A stretch of 12,328 nucleotides of DNA from contig JAPYSD010000046.1 in assembly GCA_029936705.1 (NCBI GenBank), positions 1 to 12,328 on the forward strand, in the 5' to 3' direction. Numbering within the stretch: the first letter of the stretch is position 1; each line of letters opens with the position of its first letter. Below are positions 5,574-12,328 of this stretch, in pieces. Below the pieces are notes generated by a model. It saw only the letters and a list, made by a program, of their open reading frames with translations, made no database searches and was not told the origin of the DNA. This stretch comes from Croceicoccus sp. Lineage in GTDB: Bacteria > Pseudomonadota > Alphaproteobacteria > Sphingomonadales > Sphingomonadaceae. The position numbers were made by a program, and so were the translations under genes.

Positions 5574-8282
5574 CTATCCCAGCCGCGCCAGCGCCGCCGT
5601 CAGCCGCTCGACCTCTGCCGCGTGATGCGCGTGGTCGGCGCGGGCCTTTTCCACCGCCTCGGGCTTGGCCCGCTCGGTGAAATTGGCGTTGGACAGGCGG
5701 CCTTCGAGCGATTTGGCTTCCTTCTGCGAAGCGGCGAGCGCCTTTTCGAGGCGGGCTTTCTCCGCGTCGATGTCGATCAGCCCTTCGAGCGGGATGACGA
5801 AAGTATCCTCGCCCGCCGTGACCTGCATGGCCGCGCCGCCGGGCGCATCCTCGAACGCGACCGACGACAGCCGCGCCACGCGGTCGAGCGCGGCGGGATT
5901 GGCGGCGATCGCCTGCTTCGCGGTATCGCTGGGCCGGGCAAGGAACGCGTCCAGCTTGGCGCCGGGGGCAAGGCCAAGCTCGTTCTTGGCGCCGCGCAGC
6001 GCGGTGGTGAGCGCGATCAGCCAGTCGACCTCGGCCTTGGCGGCGGGGTCGATCTCGGCCTGCGGGTCGGGCCATTGCGCGGTGATGAGCGGATAGTCGG
6101 CACGTTCGCCCAGCTTGGACCACAGCTCCTCGGTGATGAAGGGCATGAAGGGGTGCAGCATGACGAGGATCTGGTCGAGCACCCAGCCGGCGACGGCCTT
6201 CGTCTCGTCATCGAACGAGCCCTTGATCAGTTCGATGTACCAGTCGCAGAAAGTGGCCCAGGCGAACTGGTAGATCGTGTTCGCCGCCGCGTCGAAGCGC
6301 AGCGCGGCCATCGCCTCGTCCAGCGCGCGGACGGTGGCGACGGTCTCGCCGATGATCCAGCGATTGACGGCGCTGGTCGCCGTGGGGGCCTCGATCCGGG
6401 TCGATGCGGTGATGCCGTTCGCCTCGCAGAAGCGGGCGGCGTTCCACAGCTTGGTCGCGAAATTGCGGTAACCCTCGACCCGCTTTTCGTCCATCTTCAC
6501 GTCGCGGCCCTGGCTTTCCATGGCGGCCATGAAGAAGCGTAGCGCATCGGCGCCGTACTGGTCGATCAGCAGCAGCGGATCGACGACATTGCCCTTGGAC
6601 TTCGACATCTTGGCGCCATCGGCGGCGCGGACGAGGCCGTGGAGATACAGGCGCGGCCAAGGCACCTCGCCCATGAAATGCATGCCCTGCATCATCATGC
6701 GCGCGTCCCAGAAGAACAATATGTCGAAGCCCGAGACGAGCAGCGAATTCGGGTAGTGCTTGCGGACAAGATCGGTATCGTCCGGCCAGCCGAGCGTGGC
6801 GAAGGGCCACAGCGCGGAGGAGAACCAGGTGTCGAGGACGTCGCTGTCGCGCGTCAGCACGGCGCCTTCGCCGGCCAGCTTCCGGGCCTCTTCCTCGGTC
6901 TCGGCGACATGGACGCTGCCATCCTCGGCATACCATGCGGGGATCTGGTGGCCCCACCACAGCTGGCGCGAGACGCACCACGGCTGGATGTTCTCCATCC
7001 AGTTGAAGAAGGTCTTTTCCCAGCTTTTCGGGACGATCTCGATCCGGCCGTCCTTCACCGCTTCGATCGGGCCTTGCGCCAGTTTCTCGGCATCGACGTA
7101 CCACTGGTCGGTGAGCCACGGTTCGATCACCACGCCGCCGCGGTCGCCATAGGGGGTGGCGATGGTGCGCGGCTCGGCGTCGTGCTCGGTCGCTTCGCCT
7201 TCCTTGTCCCTGGTCACGTGCGGGATCAGGAAGCCCGCTTCCTTCATCCGCTGCACGACCAGCGCGCGCGCATCGAACCGGTCGAGCCCGACGAATTCGT
7301 CCGGGACCAGCCCGTCGGCGGTCTGCACCACGCGCGCCTTGCCATCCAGCATGTTGAGCATGTCGCCCGCCGCGATGCCCGCGCGCTTGCCCACCTCGAA
7401 GTCGTTGAAATCGTGGCCGGGGGTGATCTTCACCGCGCCCGAGCCGAGTTCGGGATCGGCGTGTTCGTCCGCCACGATGCGAAAGCGGCGCCCGGTGATC
7501 GGCTGCTCGATCTCTTTCCCGATCACGCTGGCATAGCGGGCGTCTTCCGGGTGCACGGCGACGGCCATGTCGGCCAGCATCGTCTCGGGCCGGGTGGTCG
7601 CGACCTCGATATAGTCCTGCCCGCTTTCCAGCGTGACCCCATCGGCCAGCGGATAGCGGAAATGCCAGAAGCTGCCCTGCACCTCGCGGGTCTCGACCTC
7701 GAGGTCGGAGATCGCGGTGCCGAGCGCCGGGTCCCAGTTCACCAGCCGCTTGTCGCGGTAGATCAGGCCCTGGTTGTAGAGGTCGACGAAGACCTTGAGC
7801 ACGGCCTTCGAGAAATGTTCGTCCATGGTGAACTGTTCGCGCGACCAGTCCATCGAACAGCCCAGGCGGCGCAGCTGGCGAGTGATCGAGCCGCCCGATT
7901 CCTCTTTCCATTCCCAGACATTGGCGATGAAATCCTCGCGGCTCATGTCAATGCGCTTCACGCCCTGGCTGGCGAGGTTGCGTTCCACCACCATCTGCGT
8001 CGCGATGCCCGCATGGTCGGTGCCGACGACCCACAGCGCGTCCTTGCCGCGCAGCCGTTCGTAGCGGATCACGATGTCCTGCAGCGTGTTGTCGAGCGCG
8101 TGGCCGATGTGCAGGCTGCCCGTCACGTTGGGCGGCGGATTCACGATGGTGAACGCCTCGGCACCGGGGCGGTCGGGGCGGAACAGGCCGCCCTGTTCCC
8201 AGTGGGCGTACCAGCGCGCCTCGATCTCGGCCGGATCGAAGGTCTTGGGCAGGTTTGTCGTCATGGTGTCAGCGTCGCTCAT
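5574..8282 (-). CDS. valS: valyl-tRNA synthetase
   Basis: A 902-residue class I aminoacyl-tRNA synthetase that charges tRNA-Val with valine in the cytoplasm and edits mischarged threonine. The N-terminus reads LPKTFDPAEIEARWYAHWE, followed by PPPNVTGSLHIGHALDN with HIGH at 58-61. The editing (CP1) insertion follows. The catalytic core continues with DVLDTWFSSALWPF and KMSKS at 558-562, then the anticodon-binding domain (IIGETVATVRALDEAM). The end is a charged coiled-coil arm (AAEVERLTAALARLG) typical of ValRS. I take ATG at 8282; ATG at 8264, six codons later, is an equally plausible start because neither has a strong Shine-Dalgarno. It is transcribed divergently from mlaE and followed after 4 nt by queE. 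The frame is open for hundreds of codons upstream of 8282, but that extension has no synthetase similarity and is antisense to mlaE. Confidence 0.97.
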   Translation of the reverse strand: MSDADTMTTNLPKTFDPAEIEARWYAHWEQGGLFRPDRPGAEAFTIVNPPPNVTGSLHIGHALDNTLQDIVIRYERLRGKDALWVVGTDHAGIATQMVVERNLASQGVKRIDMSREDFIANVWEWKEESGGSITRQLRRLGCSMDWSREQFTMDEHFSKAVLKVFVDLYNQGLIYRDKRLVNWDPALGTAISDLEVETREVQGSFWHFRYPLADGVTLESGQDYIEVATTRPETMLADMAVAVHPEDARYASVIGKEIEQPITGRRFRIVADEHADPELGSGAVKITPGHDFNDFEVGKRAGIAAGDMLNMLDGKARVVQTADGLVPDEFVGLDRFDARALVVQRMKEAGFLIPHVTRDKEGEATEHDAEPRTIATPYGDRGGVVIEPWLTDQWYVDAEKLAQGPIEAVKDGRIEIVPKSWEKTFFNWMENIQPWCVSRQLWWGHQIPAWYAEDGSVHVAETEEEARKLAGEGAVLTRDSDVLDTWFSSALWPFATLGWPDDTDLVRKHYPNSLLVSGFDILFFWDARMMMQGMHFMGEVPWPRLYLHGLVRAADGAKMSKSKGNVVDPLLLIDQYGADALRFFMAAMESQGRDVKMDEKRVEGYRNFATKLWNAARFCEANGITASTRIEAPTATSAVNRWIIGETVATVRALDEAMAALRFDAAANTIYQFAWATFCDWYIELIKGSFDDETKAVAGWVLDQILVMLHPFMPFITEELWSKLGERADYPLITAQWPDPQAEIDPAAKAEVDWLIALTTALRGAKNELGLAPGAKLDAFLARPSDTAKQAIAANPAALDRVARLSSVAFEDAPGGAAMQVTAGEDTFVIPLEGLIDIDAEKARLEKALAASQKEAKSLEGRLSNANFTERAKPEAVEKARADHAHHAAEVERLTAALARLG

Positions 8283-8408
8283 CTGCGGCGCTTTGCCAGC
8301 GTGCAGGGCGGGGGGCAAGCACCAGAAACGCCGCCTTGGCAGGGGGTAAGTGCAACGCGCCATCGCAGCGATGTCGGCAGACGCTTGTGACCGGGCGGTT
8401 TTTCGACC
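8283..8408. promoter_or_regulatory. divergent intergenic region between valS and mlaE
   Basis: These 126 bp must contain the promoters for valS (leftward) and the mla operon (rightward). I see no convincing -35/-10 pair, T-box or attenuator. TTGGCA (8336-8341) rightward and TTGCAC (8355-8350) leftward are weak -35 candidates without a matching -10. Confidence 0.4.
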
Positions 8409-9527
8409 ATGACCCGTCCCATGCGCGAGTGGGCGGAATTCGAATTGCAGGAGGGCGAGGGCGGCCCGGTGCTGGTGGTGACGGGCCCGTTGACGGTCTC
8501 GTCCATCGCGCCGCTGGACAATCGCCTGCGCGAAATCGATTCGCTGCAGGTCATCGACATTTCCGGTGCGACCAATATCGACACCGTCGGCGCATGGGTC
8601 GTCATGCGCGCGGCAGAGGACCTGGACGCCCGGATCGACGGGGCAAGCGACAAGGCGAAGCGCCTGCTCGACGCGGTCGAGGCATGTTCGAGCACTGCCG
8701 ACATCACGCCGCCGCGGCTGAACGTGTTCGAACGCGTGGCCGAATCGGTGGGCGACCGGATGTTCGGCTGGGCCGGCGGCGTCGTCGGCGTCGTCGATTT
8801 CCTGGGCGCGTCGGTGCTGGCGCTGGGATCGGTGCTGCGCCATCCGCGCCGCTTTCCGATGACCGCGCTGGTCCGCCAGTTCGAGCTGGTCGGCGTGTCG
8901 GCGCTGGGCATCATAGGATTGATGAGCTTCCTGATCGGCATCGTCATCGCGCAGCAAGGTGCGGTGCAGCTGGCGCAGTTCGGGGCGGAAATCTACACGA
9001 TCAACCTGACCGGGCGGCTGGCCTTTCGCGAACTGGGCGTGCTGATGACCGCGATCATGGTCGCGGGCCGGTCGGGCAGCGCCTTTGCCGCGCAGATCGG
9101 CACGATGAAACTGACCGAGGAAGTGGACGCGATGCGCGTGATCGGCGTGTCGCCGATGGAACGGCTTATCCTGCCGCGCATTCTGGCTGCCGTGCTGATG
9201 ATGATCCCGCTTGGCTTCTTCGCGTCCGTCCTGGCGATCATCGGCGGTGCGTTCATCGCCAATTTCGCGCTCGACATCCCGTTCTTCACCTTCCTGCAGC
9301 GCATCCGCGAGGTCGTGCCGCTGACCGACGTGTGGGTCGGGCTGGTCAAGGCGCCGGTGTTCGGGCTGATCGTGGCGCTGGCGGGCTGCTACCAGGGCAT
9401 GCAGGTTTCCGGCAATGCCGAGGAAGTGGGCCTGCGCACGACCATGGCGGTGGTGCAGGCGATCTTCGCGGTGATCGTGCTGGACGCGTTCTTCGCGATC
9501 TTCTTTACCGAGATCGGGTGGGGCTGA
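8409..9527 (+). CDS. mlaE: Mla-type ABC transporter permease with N-terminal STAS-like domain
   Basis: A 372-residue inner-membrane permease of the MlaE family, the membrane part of the MCE-type lipid ABC transporter. Residues about 10-95 form a STAS/MlaB-like domain (LVVTGPLTVSSIAPLDN and VIDISGATNIDTVGAW), so the separate MlaB subunit of E. coli is fused here. The permease follows from about residue 118, with hydrophobic segments near 122-142 and 160-190 and further ones to the end. It includes the family motifs REL near GVLMTAIMVAGRSGSAFAAQIG and EEVDAMRVIGVSP, the helix that couples to the ATPase. ATG at 8409 is used; ATG at 8421 (MREWAEFEL) is an alternative, and neither has a clear Shine-Dalgarno. 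The stop shares one base with the mlaF start (TGATG). First gene of a four-gene operon. Confidence 0.93.
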   Translation: MTRPMREWAEFELQEGEGGPVLVVTGPLTVSSIAPLDNRLREIDSLQVIDISGATNIDTVGAWVVMRAAEDLDARIDGASDKAKRLLDAVEACSSTADITPPRLNVFERVAESVGDRMFGWAGGVVGVVDFLGASVLALGSVLRHPRRFPMTALVRQFELVGVSALGIIGLMSFLIGIVIAQQGAVQLAQFGAEIYTINLTGRLAFRELGVLMTAIMVAGRSGSAFAAQIGTMKLTEEVDAMRVIGVSPMERLILPRILAAVLMMIPLGFFASVLAIIGGAFIANFALDIPFFTFLQRIREVVPLTDVWVGLVKAPVFGLIVALAGCYQGMQVSGNAEEVGLRTTMAVVQAIFAVIVLDAFFAIFFTEIGWG

Positions 9528-10522
9528 TGGCAAGCCAGCGCGCAAGGGATCTGATCGAGCAGGCCGAGGACGACGCGAGCTTCACGCCGCCCACGTTCGA
9601 CGGCGAATATCCGATCGTGATCGAGGACCTGACCAATGCGTTCGGCACGCAGGTCGTGCACGAGCATCTGTCGCTGAAGGTGAAGCGGGGCGAGATCCTG
9701 GGCGTGGTGGGCGGATCGGGCACCGGCAAGTCGGTGCTGATGCGCTCCATCATCGGGCTGCAGACGCCGACCGCCGGCAAGATCGAGGTGCTGGGCCGCG
9801 ACCAGACCGATTCGGCCAACCGCGACGACGAGGGTATCCGCTCGCGCTGGGGCGTGCTGTTCCAGGGCGGGGCGCTGTTCTCGACCCTGACGGTGGCCGA
9901 GAATGTCGAGGTGCCGCTCAAGCAGTTCTATCCCGAGATCTCGCAGGAACTGCGGCACGAGATCTCGGGCTACAAGGTGGTGCTGTCGGGCCTGCCCGCC
10001 GAGGCGGCGAGCAAGTATCCGTCGGAGCTGTCGGGCGGCATGAAGAAGCGCGCCGGCCTGGCCCGCGCGCTGGCGCTGGATCCCGAACTGCTGTTCCTGG
10101 ACGAACCGACCGCCGGGCTGGACCCGGTGGGCGCGGCGGCGTTCGACCGGCTGACCCGCGAACTGGCCGATACGCTGCGGCTGACGGTGTTCCTGATCAC
10201 CCACGACCTCGACACGCTGCACGCGATCTGCGACCGGGTGGCGGTGCTGGCCGACAAGAAGGTGATCGCGGTGGGCACGATCCCGGAACTGCTGGCGACC
10301 GACCACCCGTGGATCCAGGAATATTTCAACGGACCGCGCGGCCGCGCGGCCGAGGCATCCTACGCGAAGTCCGAGGACAATCCGGCCAACAAGTCGTCCG
10401 CCAGGCCCGCCACGGGGCCTGCGCAGCAGCCCGATGACGGGATCGGCGGCGGTACGGGCGACGGGACCGGCAATGGGCACGGCACGGGCGCGATGGACAA
10501 GACAGGTCCCGAGAGGGCATAG
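9527..10522 (+). CDS. mlaF: Mla-type ABC transporter ATP-binding protein with long C-terminal tail
   Basis: A 331-residue ABC ATPase that powers the MCE-type lipid transporter from the cytoplasmic face. Walker A is GGSGTGKS (62-69), the Q-loop lies in VLFQGGALFSTLTV, the signature is LSGGMKKR (168-175), Walker B is LLFLDEP with D192 and E193, and the switch histidine is H226 (ITHDLD). GGALFSTLTVAENV is characteristic of MlaF. The NBD ends near residue 270 with HPWIQEYFNGPRGRAA. Beyond it is a tail of about 55 residues, low in complexity and rich in G, T, D, P and N (GGGTGDGTGNGHGTG), not found in E. coli MlaF (about 269 residues). It overlaps mlaE by one base (TGATG), and mlaD starts 12 nt after its stop. 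Confidence 0.95.
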   Translation: MASQRARDLIEQAEDDASFTPPTFDGEYPIVIEDLTNAFGTQVVHEHLSLKVKRGEILGVVGGSGTGKSVLMRSIIGLQTPTAGKIEVLGRDQTDSANRDDEGIRSRWGVLFQGGALFSTLTVAENVEVPLKQFYPEISQELRHEISGYKVVLSGLPAEAASKYPSELSGGMKKRAGLARALALDPELLFLDEPTAGLDPVGAAAFDRLTRELADTLRLTVFLITHDLDTLHAICDRVAVLADKKVIAVGTIPELLATDHPWIQEYFNGPRGRAAEASYAKSEDNPANKSSARPATGPAQQPDDGIGGGTGDGTGNGHGTGAMDKTGPERA

Positions 10523-10534
10523 GGGCAGGCAACG

Positions 10535-11473
10535 ATGGAAACGCGGGCAAATCATATCTGGGTGGGGGCCGTCACCCTGCTGCTGCTGGCGATGGCCGCC
10601 GCATTCGTCATCTGGATCGCCCGGCTGAACGAAGGCGCGCAGAACGAATACGACATCTTCTTCAAGCAGTCGGTCAGCGGCCTGGCCCGCGGGTCCGAGG
10701 TTGCCTATGCGGGCGTGCCCGTCGGCAAGGTGACGCGGATCGAGCTGTGGGACAAGGACCCCGAATTCGTGCGCGTGCGCGTCACGGTGGACGAGGACGT
10801 GCCCATACTGCAGGGCACCACGGCCACGATCCAGGGCAGTTTCACCGGCGTCTCGACCATCCAGATGGAGGGCGCGGTGCGCGGCTCTCCCCCGATTACC
10901 GAGCCGGGGCCGGAGGGCGTGCCCGTCATTCCCACCAAGCGCGGGGGGCTGGGCGAACTGCTGACCAATGCCCCGCTGCTGATGGAGCGGCTGGCGAACC
11001 TGACCGAGCGGCTGACCATGACGCTGTCGGACAAGAACCAGGAATCGATCGAGGGCATCCTGCAGAACACCAACCGGATGACCCGCGACCTGGCCGAGGC
11101 GACGCCGCGGATCGACCAGACCATGGCCGAGCTTCAGGCGACATTGCGCCAGGCGACGATGACGCTGGCAGAGTTCGAGCGCGTGGCCAAGTCGACCGAC
11201 CAGCTGGTCAACGGCGAGGGGCAGTCGCTTGCCGACCAGCTGCGCGAGACGCTGAAGAGCGCGGACAGCGCGATGACCACGCTGGAAGCGACGATCAACG
11301 ACGTCCGCCCGGCGGCGCAGCAGCTTTCGTCGAGCACGCTGCCCGAGACGGAGGCCGCGATCCGCGACCTGCGCGCCACCACGCGCGCGCTGCGCAATGT
11401 GACCGAGAAGCTGGACGACGACGGGGCCAGTGCCTTCCTGAAGAGCCAGCCTTTGCCGGAGTATGAGCCGTGA
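10535..11473 (+). CDS. mlaD: MlaD-type MCE-domain lipid transport protein
   Basis: A 312-residue protein with one N-terminal membrane helix (about residues 8-29), one MCE domain (about 38-116, with GLARGSEVAYAGVPVGKV and SFTGVSTIQMEG), and a long helical C-terminal part (about 145-300) built of heptad-like segments (LTERLTMTLSDKNQ, MTRDLAEATPRIDQTM, ATTRALRNVTEKL). MCE proteins form periplasmic hexameric rings on the MlaFE complex and bind lipid in the central pore. E. coli MlaD is only about 183 residues. The long helical tail resembles that of PqiB and other MCE proteins whose helices form a tube towards the outer membrane. GGGGCAGG upstream is an acceptable ribosome binding site. The stop overlaps the next gene (GTGA). 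Confidence 0.93.
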   Translation: METRANHIWVGAVTLLLLAMAAAFVIWIARLNEGAQNEYDIFFKQSVSGLARGSEVAYAGVPVGKVTRIELWDKDPEFVRVRVTVDEDVPILQGTTATIQGSFTGVSTIQMEGAVRGSPPITEPGPEGVPVIPTKRGGLGELLTNAPLLMERLANLTERLTMTLSDKNQESIEGILQNTNRMTRDLAEATPRIDQTMAELQATLRQATMTLAEFERVAKSTDQLVNGEGQSLADQLRETLKSADSAMTTLEATINDVRPAAQQLSSSTLPETEAAIRDLRATTRALRNVTEKLDDDGASAFLKSQPLPEYEP

Positions 11474-12081
11474 GGCACCTGATGCGTTCCCTGACCCTTG
11501 CGCCGCTGGCGCTATCGGCCATGCTGTTGTCGTCCTGCGTCTCGATCGGGGCGGGGGGCGATCCGCCGGACCAGCTGATCTCGCTCACGCCGCGCAACAG
11601 CGCGCCCGCCGGTTCCAATGCCGAGGGCATGATCGATAGTGCGATCTTCGTGTTCGAGCCCGAGGTCGAGGACCGGCTGGACATCAACCGGGTGCCGGTA
11701 CAGATCGACCCGTCGAGCGTCGCCTATCTGCAGCAGGCGTTCTATGTCGACCGGCCCGCGCGGCTGTTCCAGTCGCTGCTGGCCGAAACGATCCGCGCCA
11801 ATCACGGCGGGCTGGTGGTGGAAGGGTCCGATCCGGGCCTGCCCAATCGCACGCGGCTGTACGGGCGGCTGGTCGAGATGGGATATGACGCGCAGGCGAT
11901 GGCGGTGACCGTCACCTATGACGCGGTGCGCATCGACCCCGAGGGCAAGGTGAACGCGCAGCGCTTCTCGCACACCGTGCCGGGGATCACGGCGGACGTG
12001 CTCTATGTCGCGCCTGCGCTCAACGACGCGGCGAACGAGGTCGCCACATCGGTCGCGCAATGGATGAACGCGTTCGGCTGA
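11470..12081 (+). CDS. PqiC-like ABC-transport auxiliary lipoprotein
   Basis: A 203-residue lipoprotein of the ABC_trans_aux type (PF03886, DUF330/PqiC-like). The signal peptide ends in the lipobox LSSC, giving lipidated Cys23 counted from the GTG start; +2 is Val, so outer-membrane sorting is expected. The mature part has FVFEPEVEDRLDINRVPVQ, YLQQAFYVDRPARLFQSLLAETI and a C-terminal strand-helix ending VAQWMNAFG. In PqiABC the lipoprotein caps the MCE tube at the outer membrane, and the same role is inferred here for the long helical MlaD. GTG at 11470 overlaps the mlaD stop and has GGAG (11458-11461) 8 nt upstream. ATG at 11482 (MRSLTLAPLAL) has GAGG 6 nt upstream and is a real alternative. 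Last gene of the mla operon. Confidence 0.85.
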   Translation: MRHLMRSLTLAPLALSAMLLSSCVSIGAGGDPPDQLISLTPRNSAPAGSNAEGMIDSAIFVFEPEVEDRLDINRVPVQIDPSSVAYLQQAFYVDRPARLFQSLLAETIRANHGGLVVEGSDPGLPNRTRLYGRLVEMGYDAQAMAVTVTYDAVRIDPEGKVNAQRFSHTVPGITADVLYVAPALNDAANEVATSVAQWMNAFG

Positions 12082-12100
12082 TCCGGTTTCCGCGGGGCAT

Positions 12101-12129
12101 CGGCTGAACGGTCCGGCCGCGCTCAGCCG
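12101..12129. terminator. hairpin between convergent genes, probable terminator
   Basis: CGGCTGA (12101-12107) and TCAGCCG (12123-12129) form a perfect 7-bp stem with a 15-nt GC-rich loop, 19 bp after the lipoprotein stop. The right arm contains the stop codon of the convergent gene. The position fits bidirectional termination, but there is no T tract on either side. Confidence 0.4.
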
Positions 12130-12328
12130 GGGAAGGGGTTGCCTGCCAGCACCTTTGCCAGATGCGCCGCGTTCGATGCGACCATGGCGGCGGTCCGGGT
12201 GATCTTGTCGGGCACCTGCTTCAGATCCTTGAAATCGGTCGATCCCATCGCTTCGCCCACCCAATAGCAATTGGCGACCGGCGGGATGGTCCAGCCCGTG
12301 TCGTTCAGCGACTGGAAGATCTGCGAGG
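12123..12328 (-). CDS. flavodoxin-like NAD(P)H-dependent oxidoreductase, C-terminal part (partial)
   Basis: Reading leftward from the window edge the frame is open for 68 codons to TGA at 12125-12123. The C-terminus includes WTIPPVANCYWVGEAMGSTDFKDL and ends AAHLAKVLAGNPFPG. The IPP-x-ANCYW-x-GEAM segment and the NAAHLA helix recall flavodoxin-fold NAD(P)H-dependent FMN reductases. The N-terminal FMN-binding half is outside the window, so the reaction cannot be stated. It converges on the mla operon. Confidence 0.7.
   Translation of the reverse strand, partial: SQIFQSLNDTGWTIPPVANCYWVGEAMGSTDFKDLKQVPDKITRTAAMVASNAAHLAKVLAGNPFPG

Noticed and set aside
5430..6542. Open frame of 370 codons on the + strand opposite queE and valS
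   Set aside because: It crosses the junction of two well-supported - strand genes and shows no family features.
8337..8353. Possible sigma-54 promoter (TGGCA...TGC)
   Set aside because: The GG-to-GC distance is 12 rather than the required 10 bases.
6639..8390. Open frame of 583 codons on the + strand opposite valS
   Set aside because: Antisense shadow of a clear valyl-tRNA synthetase; the composition is typical of GC-rich antisense frames and no motif is visible.
8255..9526. Extension of the mlaF frame upstream to 8255
   Set aside because: That part is an out-of-frame reading of mlaE. MlaF starts at the ATG at 9527, which overlaps the mlaE stop.
8283..9545. Upstream extension of the valS frame to 9545, giving 1323 codons
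   Set aside because: The first roughly 420 codons are antisense to mlaE, H/R/D-rich and unrelated to synthetases. The true ValS N-terminus is recognisable near 8264-8282.

Overview
The window reads as chromosomal DNA of a GC-rich alphaproteobacterium, most likely order Sphingomonadales (Erythrobacteraceae or Sphingomonadaceae). This is an inference from the high G+C, the alphaproteobacterial 'Alph_Pro_TM' (TIGR02186-type) gene, the wording of the ValS N-terminus, and an MlaE-type permease that carries a fused STAS-like domain. I see no insertion sequence, integrase, CRISPR array, rRNA or tRNA. It looks like ordinary, densely packed core genome with a few unusual regulatory and small-gene features.

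Left part (1-4161, + strand). The 3' end of an unidentified gene is followed by a two-gene operon: a TSUP (TauE/SafE) membrane permease and, overlapping it by ATGA, a secreted Alph_Pro_TM protein anchored by one C-terminal membrane segment. The permease start has no good ribosome binding site. A 9-codon leader ORF with a strong Shine-Dalgarno, folded into a 9-bp inverted repeat, lies just upstream. Next comes a HerA-type (DUF87/HAS-barrel) ATPase with a roughly 180-residue disordered proline-rich N-terminus. A near-consensus CtrA-like site lies upstream of it, and no NurA partner is visible.

Middle part (4162-8282). A 327-bp gap holds a possible promoter with a palindromic operator-like repeat, a second copy of the GGTTGACAC motif, a perfect 15-bp tandem repeat inside a possible 43-codon ORF, and a 22-codon ORF that overlaps the next start by ATGA. 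That next gene is a small thioredoxin-like [2Fe-2S] ferredoxin-type protein. Convergent to it, on the - strand, is a valS-queE pair: valyl-tRNA synthetase, then 4 bp later the queuosine/7-deazaguanine radical SAM enzyme QueE, which starts with TTG.

Right part (8409-12081, + strand). This is a compact MCE-type (Mla-like) lipid transport operon: STAS-MlaE permease, MlaF ATPase, MlaD MCE protein, and a PqiC-like (ABC_trans_aux) lipoprotein. All junctions overlap or nearly so. Together they should form an inner-membrane ABC complex with a periplasmic MCE hexamer and an outer-membrane lipoprotein that move phospholipid (or possibly sphingolipid) between the two membranes. The window ends in the 3' part of a convergent flavodoxin-like oxidoreductase gene. 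Divergent transcription of valS and mlaE starts from a 126-bp intergenic region. Most other long open frames are antisense shadows produced by the high GC.
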